A stretch of DNA of 64,000 bases, taken from contig OW804096.1 in the NCBI GenBank assembly GCA_942159475.1, forward strand, positions 40,485,744 to 40,549,743. The letters run 5' to 3'. The notes beneath the pieces were generated by a model. That model did not search any database. It was not told the origin of the DNA and saw only the letters and a list, made by a program, of their open reading frames with translations. The stretch is from Sthenelais limicola. Taxonomy: Eukaryota > Annelida > Polychaeta > Phyllodocida > Sigalionidae. This document shows positions 49,082 through 59,618 of the stretch, piece after piece. Both the position numbers and the translations under genes were made by a program. How positions within the stretch are numbered: the first letter of the stretch is position 1; each line of letters starts with the position of its first letter.

Positions 49082-50038
49082 TTCGTCCCATATTTTATTT
49101 TTGTTGAAAGCTTTCTTTCGAACAAAATATTTAGCCACTGATCAACCCAGTCCAACCAAACAAGAGAAATAGAAATAAGGTTACATAGTTTACACACACA
49201 AAATCATAAAAAGGGTAAAGTAAAAGTATTATAAATTATTATATCTGTAGACCTAACGGGTCAAGATGGAAAGTTTCCAAAGGGAGTGGCTCTATTAAAA
49301 GGAGTGTTCATTTATATCAGAGACCATCACCCTGCACTAAAAAGTCTTTTAGTTGAATATTATGTAAGAGAAGTCTCTGTGTTTTTAAGTGTGCTTCTGA
49401 ACACTGTTAAATGTCTTCCTTTGTACGGAGCTAGTACACACAAAGTTCTCAAGTACGGTCGTCACCACCGTCTCCTCTGCCCGGCCGGTCAGCCGAGGCC
49501 CCCGCTGGACCTCGTCGCTGACCGACAGGACGCCCGTCTCTTTCTCTCTCCTCCTTTGGCCATGGAGAGTGAGAGCGGTTGGGTAGTCAACACTACAATA
49601 TTTCCACTTTTAACCTCAAACACTACAGAACACATGTCGACTTTACTGTAGCATCACATATAAACTCTTATTACTTGGAAAAATACCTCTTCAAAGCAGA
49701 ATGGTCGGAGACAAGGTGAGGGCTTCGATTCCATGGTGCTTCCTCTCAGGCTCCTCTGTCTCGACCGATTCTGTTTGTGTAAAAACAACTTCTCGCAATG
49801 AGAGTTGAAATAAAAATACCTTTTTGGGCTGGATCCTTGTCCACGGATTCCACCATTTCCTCCCGAGAGAGAAAATGGATTTCACCCAGGTATACTACTC
49901 TGTGTTCTGTGATCTCCCTCGCACCCGAGAAGAGGACAGAACAAATATTAATAGTAAATATTAAACAAGAGTAAGTTACAGACAAGTTCATAAAGTGTTT
50001 GTTACCACAGAGAAACCAAATAAACATTGGTAGACTAA

Positions 50039-51442
50039 TTATTTCATCCTGGTCAGTCCGAACTTGGCAGCGTAATATGGTGAGGCGGGGGAGGGGCCAG
50101 GGATATGCTCGAGGGAACGAGAGCCAGTCCTAGCGCCTGGAGTGGCCTCTCCCTCCTCTCGATCTAGGTCTTGGAGGGCTTGGGCTACAGGGTGGTGGGT
50201 TGGGGGTCCTATTGGGATATTCTCTCGGGGCTTAAGGTTCCTCAGACAACACAAAAGGCTGACTTTACCTCTTGGGGCGAGCCCCTTTTGGCGGAGGTAG
50301 ATTATTCCCAGGGTCATGACTCCTAGGAGAGTGGGGATGAGAGTGGCTATACCCCAGATAGAACTTTCAGACCAAGGGGTGGAGGAAATCAGGGGGGAAA
50401 CGGGTTTAGGGAAATCTGTCAGGGCGAGTAATGGTATTTCAGCTCTTGGCAGGAAAGTCAATTGCTGATCTAAATGGGGGTAAAGGGATAATTTGCCATA
50501 AGTCAGATTAAACCCAGGGAGGGGCATAATCTTGGGGATGGGGAGTGTTATATGGGACTCATGGCGTTGGATGCTACTTACACGCCAATCCTTTCCAACC
50601 AGGAGACAACCGCCTTCTAAAATCACCCTGGCATGCCGGTGATACGTTTGTATCACTGGTTTCTGCCCAGGGCACCTCAAGATTGTTTCCAGAGGTTCAT
50701 AAATAGCCAGAATTACAGAAGAAATGGACTCTCCCTCTCTAAACACTTGGTTTGTTAAGTTATTTCTTTTTACAATCTGCGCCTTACAAAGGTCTGGCTT
50801 TTTACCTAAAATAATATTTGTTTCGCAGGTCGGGGTTAGATGCTCTATTGCAGCTGAGCAAATCTGGGGTTCAAACCCGATACAGTGCTGAGGAAGAAAT
50901 GACGCGCTGGATATGCTATCTAGGGCCACCTCCTCCTCTCCTACCAACTTTCTCAGGTGGTCAGCACCATATGGGACCGGAAAATACTTTAATCTATAGT
51001 GTAAAAATTGAGTGCCTGAAACTGCCGGAATTACTGTCTGGTATATTAGCTCCTGTTCGCCGTCTAATAATAGTCGAACGTTCAGGTGTCTATAATACCA
51101 GCGGTTATCTTGTGGGGTGTAATGTTTCCCTTCTTGTAATTTAGACAATATTTCTGATAAGTAGGCCAGTGGTAAAATCTGGTCTGTTAAGAATCCCCTT
51201 TCCAGCTGAATGCGCTGGCGATAAAATAATTCGTTTTGACGGTGGTAATTTTCCACCGCCCTACTCACTCGCTGCAATAGAATATCCACTTCCCTTTTCA
51301 TATGAATCCTGTGAATATCTTTACTGAAACCATTTAACTGTGTTAGAATGTCTGCCACTTGGCGGGAGATGTTACTTGCTGCAGCTTGGAGCTGCGCGAT
51401 GTCCATGCGGTTCTCTGTCATGTAGAGCCTTGTCTGATTCAA
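50039..51442 (-). CDS. Env-like (F-type fusion glycoprotein-like) protein of the LTR element
   Basis: An intact frame of 467 codons. Counting from the TTG at 51442, the first ATG is codon 8 (51421) and an in-frame stop lies at 51470-51472. Residues about 8-95 are heptad-rich helix. A cysteine-rich ectodomain follows (C near 190, 196, 206, 218), then a single transmembrane segment at 363-383 (WGIATLIPTLLGV...) and an 84-residue tail with a CC pair. This arrangement resembles errantivirus/baculovirus F-like envelope proteins (established family knowledge); assignment by eye is tentative. No signal peptide is visible at the N-terminus, so a spliced leader or a missing upstream part is expected. 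The frame has no internal break. Confidence 0.55.
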   Translation of the reverse strand: MNQTRLYMTENRMDIAQLQAAASNISRQVADILTQLNGFSKDIHRIHMKREVDILLQRVSRAVENYHRQNELFYRQRIQLERGFLTDQILPLAYLSEILSKLQEGKHYTPQDNRWYYRHLNVRLLLDGEQELIYQTVIPAVSGTQFLHYRLKYFPVPYGADHLRKLVGEEEVALDSISSASFLPQHCIGFEPQICSAAIEHLTPTCETNIILGKKPDLCKAQIVKRNNLTNQVFREGESISSVILAIYEPLETILRCPGQKPVIQTYHRHARVILEGGCLLVGKDWRVSSIQRHESHITLPIPKIMPLPGFNLTYGKLSLYPHLDQQLTFLPRAEIPLLALTDFPKPVSPLISSTPWSESSIWGIATLIPTLLGVMTLGIIYLRQKGLAPRGKVSLLCCLRNLKPRENIPIGPPTHHPVAQALQDLDREEGEATPGARTGSRSLEHIPGPSPASPYYAAKFGLTRMK

Positions 51443-52011
51443 TGGTACATGTAAAATACTCTCTCTAAGTTAACTGAACTAACAGGGGACCACCTCTGAC
51501 TGCCAAGGGCACTTACTTCAAGATACTGTGAGTGTTAACCCTCTTCCCTGGCTCATCTTTAAAAGAGCATATACAATATTAAGAAAGTCATAAAATCCTA
51601 ATACACCCAAACATTGTTCATCTCAAAATTAAAATTACACCAATGAACAGGGAGTTGGCTTCTTCCCTTGCTGGTGAGTTCATAGTGTTGAATGGAAGCT
51701 TTCTCCAATTGAGGATAGGTTTCCCTCTGTGTCCTCCCATTGCTTCCCTGTCCCGGTCCATGCTGGAGTGTACCTCATCAATGGGTAGGACAGTTGGGCT
51801 TCCAATCATCCTTCGGCTGTAAGGGAGTTAGAAAGGGGCTCTCCAATGGTTTGTTGTACCCCTCTCCAGCTGGTATCTTTGATGCCACAACCACAAGATT
51901 ACTGGTGTGGTATCCCATGGCTGGCATAGCTCCATGTTGACTTGGTTTAGCTGCAACAGATGGTGCAGCAGCAGATGGGATGAGCTGCAAGAGTACCCAC
52001 TAGGGTGTTGA

Positions 52012-52300
52012 CTGGGCTTGCAGTAGCAGATGTCACAGCAGATGTCACAGCAGATGTCACAGCAGTGATCGGTCGTCCAGCAGCCGATGTTGGAGTAGCT
52101 GGCAAGAGCAGCAACTAGAGTGGTAACTGGGTTTGCAGTAGCAGATGTCACAGCAGTGATCGGTCGTCCAGCAGCCGATGTTGGAGTAGCTGGCAAGAGC
52201 AGCAACTAGAGTGGTAACTGGGTTTGCAGTAGCAGATGTCACAGCAGATGTTGCAGCAGATGTTGGAGCAACTGGCAAGAGTACCAACCAGAGTGGCAAC
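52012..52300. repeat. 91-base tandem repeat inside the LTR element
   Basis: TGATCGGTCGTCCAGCAGCC starts at 52066 and 52157, and TGGTAACTGGGTTTGCAGTA at 52121 and 52212. Smaller CAGATGTCACAG units are repeated at each side. The 91-base period is not a multiple of three, so the frames through it shift, which argues against coding. Confidence 0.85.
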
Positions 52301-52419
52301 TGGTGTTGTAATACAGATGGGCACCAGCCACACAGCAGATGGTACAACATGCCCCTCTGCTCCAGCTGTGGAAGAATTACATGCACACACAATCCATCTG
52401 CTTTGCAGGACAAAAATAG

Positions 52420-53385
52420 AATAGGGGTTGTCCATTATATATAGGGTTACAGTGTAAGGGGAGTGGGATTGCCAGTAGGATGGGGAAATGGCTTGCAGAA
52501 CTAGGTATCAGATTACCCAACTTACCCACTAGTAGAATACACATTGATACTGGGGAAAATAAATGTAGGATAATCCCTGATTTAGCTAGGCTCCTGGGGC
52601 CTTCCCTCCATCTGTCTATGCCCATCCCACCCACCCACACCACACCCTCCCCCCCTAGGATAATTAATACTCAGGTTTGAAAAAAACCAGAAAAATAAGT
52701 AAACCGACAGATGTTAATGGTTGAAAATGTTACATATCAACGCATCCCACAATCTTGACCTTTTTCCCCAGACCAGATCCCAGATCTGAAGTTAATTTAC
52801 TGAGGCCAATGATATATTGATGCTGGCTTGGGTGGGAATGTGTTTCTGTACAGTCATACAGTCGTGTTCCAAAAGTATAAAACTAGCGTTCCAATCAAAA
52901 CTATATGACCCAGTTGCATCATCCCCATCCCAACCATTTTGCAGGTCAATTCCTTGGAGGTACTGAAAGTGGTGGTCAGTAACCATTTTCCATTACTGCC
53001 AGAATACAAATTAATCAAGATCCCTCCCAATACTAGAAGCAAATCCCAGGTAATTTACCAAAAATATACCCCTTCAATCAACCAAACCCATTCCACAGTA
53101 GAGGCCGTGCCTCCCACAGAAACCAATAAAGAAAAAAAAATATATATAGGGGTTGTCTATCATAGGGTTATAGGGTAAGGGGAATGGGAATGCCAGGAGG
53201 ATGGGGAAATGCCTTGCAGCACTAGGTATCAGATCTCCTAACTTACCCACTAGTAAAATACCAATTAATACCGGGGAAAATAAGTGTAGGATAATGCCTA
53301 AGTTAGCTAGGCTCTTGTGGCCTCCCCTCCATCCCTCCATGCCTATCCCAGCCCCTCCCAACATACCCTCTCCCTTCAAATCCGT
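52420..53385. repeat. Diverged direct duplication (about 240 bases, 725 apart) in the LTR element
   Basis: 52420-52660 and 53145-53385 share the same order of blocks: GGGGTTGTC-AT, AGGGTTA, GGATGGGGAAATG, TTGCAG, ACTAGGTATCAGAT, TTACCCACTAGTA, GGGGAAAATAA, GTAGGATAAT, TTAGCTAGGCTC. They are visibly diverged by substitutions, unlike the nearly identical LTRs, so the duplication predates this insertion. Confidence 0.8.
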
Positions 53386-54073
53386 CCAAATATAAAGTGT
53401 TTACTATTAAAACGGAGCTGAGCTCATGGCGAAGCGGCCTATGTAATCCATGTTTGTATAGCATTAACCACAAGAGCGGCATCGACGACGGCGCGTGATC
53501 GCCGCAATCGTAACCACTTGCACAAATGCAAAAATATTGCTTCATACTAGATTGCTCATATCTCCCTCCAAAATCATCCGATTTGAATATAAAAAATATC
53601 CCACAACTCCCTAGACTGTCAGGAAGACAGCCCCGCTTTTAGATTTAGAATCGGATTGTTCGTTCCCCCGTAATGAATTAATTAACCCGGCCGCATCCAG
53701 TCGGTCGACTCGATTTAAATCACCCGTCTTTGTGCCCCACATTACAAACCAACCCAACCTCCCCCTAGTAACTGGAGATATTCCTCCCTCCATGTATATT
53801 AGGAGGAATACCCAGATCCGGACTAATCAGTGGGGGTTTGAGGGAAGGAAAATGGGAACATCGGGGTGATAAGCAGATGAAAAGTATGTACAGACAACCT
53901 CCCACCTACCTTAGCATTAGGGCAGCTCCAAGCCCAGCTGAAGTGAGCCCCATCCTTCTCTTGCTATTCTTCAACCTAAAGGATCTAGGTTGAAGCTAGC
54001 ATTTCTGTGCCTGCCTAGGCTATGTCTCACTTCCAGTCAGAAGATTGGGTTGTTGCTCAACTTAGCAACTGAG

Positions 54074-54091
54074 TCTCTTAGTGGTTCGCCA
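54074..54091 (-). promoter_or_regulatory. Primer-binding site of the LTR element
   Basis: On the minus strand, one base after the LTR end, the sequence reads TGGCGAACCACTAAGAGA. TGG complements the universal tRNA 3' CCA. I cannot name the tRNA with confidence. Confidence 0.65.
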
Positions 54092-54092
54092 G

Positions 54093-54670
54093 TGTAAAGA
54101 AGTCTAAGGGTTTTTAGCCCATAGGTTCAGTAAGATGAAGAAGTGAGACAAGAAGTCCGAGGTTGTAGTTCGTCTGGATTCGGCCTAGGCGGTGGTGACT
54201 CAGCGAGTACCTAGGTCCGAGTCTTTCACTTTATTTTATACTCCAAAATCATGAATTATTCATATAATCAAACCCAGGAAATATTCCACTGGCTCTTCCC
54301 CTTCCCTCTAATTGGTTGAGGGAGAGAGGATCTTCCTTGCCCACACGCCGACCTCTGCTCCCCAGGCAGAGACCATAAATGGAGTGCATGCAAGTTGGAT
54401 CCCTCTCCTCAGCCTTCCCCCTCCCACCCCTTACTCATAGATCCCAAGGCTCGTGCCGGCCCCCCCCCCCCTCCCTCTTAGCCCTTCCCCCCTCTTGATA
54501 AACCCAGAGCAGTGTATATAGTAATTAGGTCGGGCTGGGGGAGGCGGGGTGAGCCCTGAGTGGCTCATCTCCCCCTCCCTCCTGGCCAGGCCATGTGTGG
54601 CGTGCATGCCCCGACCATGATCAGGGCTAAATAGGTCGGATCTTGGGTCTAAAGATTTCAGTTCTTTACA
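54093..54670 (-). repeat. LTR, right copy (5' LTR in element orientation)
   Basis: 578 bases, same ends and motifs as the left LTR (TATA-like at 54513-54520 and AATAAA at 54230-54235, read on minus). One substitution (T at 54179). Followed by ATGT, matching the four bases before 48504. Confidence 0.95.
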
Positions 54671-55164
54671 ATGTACTTAACAAAATATACATCCTAGATA
54701 CCCAAAAGTATATATTGTAATGATGCTTATGTCAAGACGGATGTATCTAGTCAATTCCTTTGTCTTTAAGATCAGAATCGTCAAGGTTATTACACAATAA
54801 ATGGAAAAAACGGGGGGTTGCACTACTTTCGTGAGAATGGGTCATCTATAGGCATGCATCCGTATATTATATGACAAGAGGGGTTTCTTTGTCTCACATG
54901 TTCTCAGAATTTGTTGTTTTACCAATCGTTTTACTGATCTGTAGAGTTCTTTCCACCCTCTCCGGAGGACGACGTATGTGGTTTGTGAAGGTATTTAGGG
55001 TGAAAATGTGATTTTGAAGCCCTTTTTAGCTGTGTTCTATACAACTATTTTTAGCCTGAGAAAGCCCCTGTTAAGAACTAAAAGAGATTGACGTCATGCC
55101 TCTCCCACCGTCTGTCGCAACATGGGATTCCCTAGCAACGTGTCCTGTGAGAGTCCCTAGCAAT

Positions 55165-55544
55165 GGGAGATCAGAGGGGCAGGGGGAGAGCAAGGAAGAA
55201 GAGAGAGGGAGGTCGAGGGGAGAGAGATCAGTGATCAGAGGGGCAGAATGAAGAGGGAGGGAGAATAGGATAGAGAGAAGAGGGGAAGGGGGAGAGAAAG
55301 ACGGGAGGGAGAGGATGGGGGAGCGGATAGAGGGAGGGGAGGGATAGGGAGGGAGAGGGAAGGAAAGAAGCAGAGGGACAGGGTGGGAGCAATAGGGTGA
55401 GGGACAAGAGACTAGAGCGAGAAGAGGGGAAGAGAGAATAAGGCAGGTGAGAGGAGAAGGGGGTAGGGACAGGGGAGAGGCAGGGGGAGAGAAAGGGGAG
55501 AGGCAGTGAGAGAGGAAGGGAGAGACAGTGAAAGGAAGAGGGTG
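55165..55544 (+). repeat. Polypurine (GA-rich) block
   Basis: About 380 bases almost wholly A and G on the plus strand, made of GGGAGAG / GAGGGA words without a fixed period. The open frames on the minus strand here (Ser/Leu/Pro only) are composition artefacts. Mirror-repeat purine tracts can form triplex DNA. Confidence 0.9.
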
Positions 55545-55604
55545 ACCGTCCAGAGGACGGGTACATTGATAGTACATGTATATATATAGTAATTCAACTA
55601 AGAC

Positions 55605-55942
55605 AATAGGGGATTTGCACGTCCGCCATCTTGAATCTCGATTCGCACGGAATTATGGGAATTGTAAAAGCTATAGAAAAGATGTTATGTTCAGCATGGA
55701 CTATTTAGCAGTGATCTCATGTAAATAACATGTGTTTCACATCATTCCATAAAGCAAGCCTTCATCTTTCCCTGCATGCATTTGTTTCTTATAAATCATT
55801 TACACAAACTATGATATCGGTGAAAAGGTCCTTGCAATTTTCGATAAACATGTTGTTAAACATTTGCATGTCAATTGAACCGAATTTATCCCGGCATGCA
55901 CTGTAATACACACTTGCAGTGAAACATGCAAATTTCCTAATG
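55605..55942 (-). mobile_element. MITE family M3, inverted copy
   Basis: Starts AATAGGGGATTTGCAC and continues CGCCATCTTGAATC, GATTCGCACGGAATTATGG and TGTTCAGCATGGACTATT, the complement of the right half of the copy at 22997. The far end (CATGCAAATTTCCTAA) is diverged. Confidence 0.7.
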
Positions 55943-57190
55943 ATTGCAATGCATTAAACTTTATTTCAAAAATCACCAAAATCTGAACAAATGTTTGACA
56001 GGGAGATCTTAAATACTGTTATTGTTGCAATATATTCACCCATAGAACAAATAAAAAAGCAAATAACACGATCAATGTTGCACGTTTATTTTCATAGTTG
56101 ATTCACGACTCCATGTCATCCAAAGTACTGATCTGCAATAAAAACAAATCGTCGGTATGCCCCAACCCGTCTGGTGCCATGAAAAATTCGCCCAACCTCT
56201 TTTGATGACGATCATTACCTACTTCTCCAACCCCTATGATCCCATATAGGCACTGGGTTTCTATTTGGTACAGCGAGGCAAGCCTAAAGCTAGCCTCTCA
56301 TAATATTTGCTCCTGGTACGCTTGGGGCCGCAGTTAGGTCTTGATTAATCGCTCGATGGGTCATGTATGGCGACACATAAAAACGGAGACCCGGCCCATA
56401 CCTTCTGCAGCGCCAACACACTCCGGTGGCGGGACCTTGGAACTGCGAGATGCCCACAGTCCGGACCCAGACCCTATCACCGATAAGACCCGAGTAGATG
56501 AAACAGAAATGTTGGTAGTGAAGTATCGATCCGTTGGATCAATGTACAGTAGGGAGGCCAGCGTCCTGAGCTCGTGATCAGTGGCAATGTCGATACAGGA
56601 GCAACTCCCCCTTGTGGTAAGTGGCCCCCAGAAAAAAGAATTACATTCGAATCCCACCCACTATTTCCCCGATGTCAAATATTGAATCGGATGAGCATTT
56701 CACCGCACCAGATACCTGATAGGTCCAGGCGTGGCAACTTTGTCCACTGAATTCCACTGCCAGTGCCTCCTTCGTTTCCAATACACAGATAAGGAGAATG
56801 GTAGAGTTTGGAAAATAATTCGATGGCCATACCAATTACAAGGCCTGCCAATCCAGAAAAAGGCCAATTTTTCTCGTGTCAGACTCGAAGGGGGGACGCT
56901 CGTAAACAGATAACCCAGGCACCAGTAAATCCTTTCAGTCCAGAATAACTAATGTCTCTGATGTGCAGCCTATATTCTGGTCGCATGGATGCTGTCTCAT
57001 AAATTAGTCGGGGGAATAATCAAAACTTCTCCGACTCACATTTCACTTTTGTAACGGCTCTTGGCTGCTCGCTAAGACGGACGCAGCCTTCTGGAACGAT
57101 TCGGGATTCAGAGGCAACATGCCGAGTCGTAGAGGACGTGTCTCATCGGGGCTTAATGGAGATTTGAGGGTGGCAAAACACACAGAAGGA
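55943..57190. other. Stretch without a supported gene
   Basis: The minus-strand frames at 56361-56657 and 56641-56835 have coding-like composition, with nearby acceptor- and donor-like sites (AAG/GTATGG at about 56429), but I recognise no family and could not join them. Otherwise nothing is seen. Confidence 0.4.
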
Positions 57191-57195
57191 AAGAT

Positions 57196-57433
57196 GGGTC
57201 AGATCGTCAGAAAATGTACAATTCGCCTTCACCAATTCTCTCAAATATTCCAAATATAAGACGAATATGAGGTTCAAAATATAGCTAAACATAACCGAAT
57301 AGATATTTTCAATCAAGGCAATATTAAATATAAATTAAATATGTACCTCATATTTATCATTTTTCAGTCCAATTTGTCAGAATTAGAAAACTCTGTAGAG
57401 CAACCAATTGTACATTTTCTGACGATCTGATCC
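57196..57433. mobile_element. MITE family M2, copy 2 (238 bases)
   Basis: Ends GGGTCAGATCGTCAG and CTGACGATCTGATCC, flanked by AGAT on both sides (4-base target duplication). The interior aligns with the copy at 40856: CTTCACCAAT, ATGAG-TTCAAAA, AACATAACC-A, AGAGC-CCAATTGTACA. Confidence 0.88.
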
Positions 57434-58134
57434 AGATACTGTCAGACAAGTCAACCCAGTGGGGGGAATGCTATAATGGACTTTCGGTCCCCAAAGTCTA
57501 TCAGGAATTTCCTCTCCGGATTTGAATGAATTTTAATATTGAACCCTTGCTGCCGCCGCCGCCGATGTTGTGAAGGATGATTTTTTCCCCTCAAATAGAC
57601 TGCATGGAAGTCACACACTTTCGGAAATTCCATTTTGTTTAAAATCGAAGTTTATTCCAATGATTTCATATGATAAGGAAATACATTAATGACTTTTAAA
57701 AAATATATTAGTTCCAAGCACTACTAGTAGCTATACTGACACACTCCGTCACACACATACACACCAAAAAGACCTACATATATGTTGAACAGTATTTTAG
57801 TGATAAATCCATTCTTATGTATGTGTGAATGTAGAGGGTAAGAAGTAACCAAAGACTCGACCATTCGGAACTAAATCATATCATTATCTGTTGACAAAGG
57901 TTCGAATGTTAATGATAAGATATGTTAGATGGTAATATCGAATCTTTTCAGGTTATTATGCAGTGTTGTTCCTTCGTGAAACTCTTACGAACTAGCAGAA
58001 ATTCAGGAAAATAAAAGCATCATTTTCACGTGAGAAATACACACACAAATCATTAACTTTTTTTTTTATACAATTGATGGACAACGTATCACTATACATA
58101 CATAGAAATAAAATATCGTGAATTTCCTAAGTAT
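57434..58134. other. Gene-free stretch
   Basis: AT-rich with no recognised frame. A GCCGCCGCCGCC-type run lies near 57552. Confidence 0.5.
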
Positions 58135-58253
58135 TAAAGGGCCTAGTCCACTAAGCCGATTCTCATGCGATTCTCACAGAATTTAGTGGAAAAGAGGCCT
58201 AAAGCTGCGGCGCAAAATAGCATGAGAATCGGCTTAGTGGACTAGGCCCTTTA
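58135..58253. mobile_element. MITE family M1, copy 2 (119 bases)
   Basis: Ends TAAAGGGCCTAGTCCAC and GTGGACTAGGCCCTTTA with nearly perfect arms of about 33 bases, and TA at both ends. The arms are better preserved than in the copy at 32476. Confidence 0.88.
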
Positions 58254-59398
58254 GCCTAAAAGAAAATCTGAATTGTGAGAAACAAGGCTATTGTGAATAC
58301 TCAAAAGGAGAACATTCCAGTGGATGTTGGTTTCCATCAATATGATGACACACAGAGATACCTATATATGTTGCATAGTTTAAATATCAATTAATTTCCT
58401 TTTAATTTATGATTTCTCTCCAGTTTAATAAACCACCTCTTCCACAAGACCTTTTCACCATTCCCTATGAGGTGAATAATGAATAATAATTATGAATTTT
58501 TGTAAAAAAAAAAAAAAAAAAAGGAAGAAAAAAAAGAAAGAAATCCACCACCACTATGCTCCATCGATGAGAAGAAATAAAAATGAAAAATTCCTGTTTT
58601 ATCGTTGTGGGATCCAATATGACCAATAATTGTCACTGTGGTAAAATTTGATATTTCAAGGCGTTGCTGATGATAAACAAGGCAACATGTACATAATACA
58701 TCCACGCGAGGTTCACCGTGTCATCATAGTCCTGATATGGAAGGGAAACGTTCTTGTGCATATGAAAAAAGTAGAAAATAATTTTGCAACAATGTGTAGG
58801 CCACCGTGTTTATTATAATAGTTTCCGCGTGTCTTTTATATTGGGTGTGTTAAAAGTCTCAAAGGGAGTCCCTCTATTTATATATATATATATACGGATA
58901 CAAATGTTTTGAGGGCATCCATTTATATATGTATAGGTTTGATAAATCTGAACATTTTTATTACCCGCACTTGTTGCTCATTGTCATTGCTAGGTTATAA
59001 ATTACCTGATCACAGAGGGGATGATAGTATGTAGTCAATATACTAGTGGCACAGTGATCATGAGCGAGTTAAACGCCATGCAATTTGCCAAGGCTTTTTC
59101 CCCTTTATCATTATCATCGATTATATCACCAACTCAGATGTATAGTCCCAGTAGTTGCACTGTCTCCGCGGTACAGATTATCATTATACTTTGTCTCAAC
59201 GAACGATTTGATAATATGAAAAAGCCTCCATGGCAGCTTAGACTTTTCTTTCAATATTTTGTATCACATTTATTTGCATGCACTTCATCAACATCTTCAG
59301 CCTGGAGCATCATCTGAGATTATTGTGGTGAACAATAATCTTTGCACAGTGGTTTACCACATCGATCCACAATATCGAGACGATGGGTAAGCTAAAAG
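58254..59398. other. Gene-free stretch with simple repeats
   Basis: Contains an A-run near 58503-58545 and a TA run near 58873-58892. It may include the 3' end of the receptor transcript read on minus; TTTATT (AATAAA on minus) occurs near 59267. Confidence 0.4.
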
Positions 59399-59618
59399 TC
59401 AGTCTAGGCCCAAAGATGAGAGAGTCCCTTCAAACGGAGGGAAAGCCTCTCGCCTCAAACCGCAAAGTGCCATAATAATCCTATTAGGACCGTAAAATGT
59501 CATTATAATCCCATTAGAACGCCTAGTCATAGGTTAGGAAACCGATCGATTAGCGAAGTAGGCGTCCAGTCACTGACATACCATTCTTATCTGACCTGAG
59601 GGCTTGGGCCTAGACTGA
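59399..59618. mobile_element. Inverted-repeat element, about 220 bases
   Basis: The ends TCAGTCTAGGCCCAA and TTGGGCCTAGACTGA pair perfectly. The interior has a local repeat (ATAATCCTATTAGGACCGTA / ATAATCCCATTAGAACGC) and no frame. It lies 270 bases downstream of the receptor stop codon, perhaps within its 3' UTR. Confidence 0.7.

Larger units (their letters stand above)
51464..53911 (-). other. Possible env splice pair of the LTR element
   Basis: On the minus strand, AAG/GTAGGT at 53911/53910 in the leader is a good donor. TTAACTTAG at 51465-51473 is a weak acceptor just upstream of the Env-like frame. Leader-to-env splicing is how many retroviruses and errantiviruses express Env. The acceptor has a poor pyrimidine tract, so this is tentative. 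Confidence 0.3.
48504..54670 (-). mobile_element. LTR retroelement with env-like gene and no recognisable gag/pol
   Basis: Two 578-base LTRs (48504-49081 and 54093-54670) are in direct orientation, each bounded by TGTAAAGAA...TTCTTTACA, and differ at one base (C at 48590, T at 54179). ATGT flanks both sides, a 4-base target duplication. Orientation is minus: the primer-binding site lies beside the right LTR, the Env-like ORF lies toward the left LTR, and TATA and AATAAA motifs in the LTRs read on minus. The interior is 5.0 kb. Apart from the Env-like ORF (50039-51442 minus), the remaining 2.6 kb upstream of it has no reverse transcriptase, integrase, protease or Gag signature. The insertion is young but depends on another element for copying. 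Confidence 0.88.

Noticed and set aside
49286..49651. Plus-strand frame of 121 codons next to the left LTR
   Set aside because: Antisense to the LTR element, no recognisable domain, and located between the Env-like gene and its 3' LTR.
50818..51144. Plus-strand frame of 108 codons
   Set aside because: Antisense shadow of the Env-like frame.
52480..53395. Two similar plus-strand frames starting MGK (66 and 64 codons) that looked like a conserved small protein
   Set aside because: They sit in the diverged duplication of the LTR element, on the strand opposite to its transcription. The similarity is explained by the DNA duplication.
55071..55577. Minus-strand frame of 168 codons made of Ser, Leu and Pro
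   Set aside because: Complement of a polypurine tract; low-complexity composition only.
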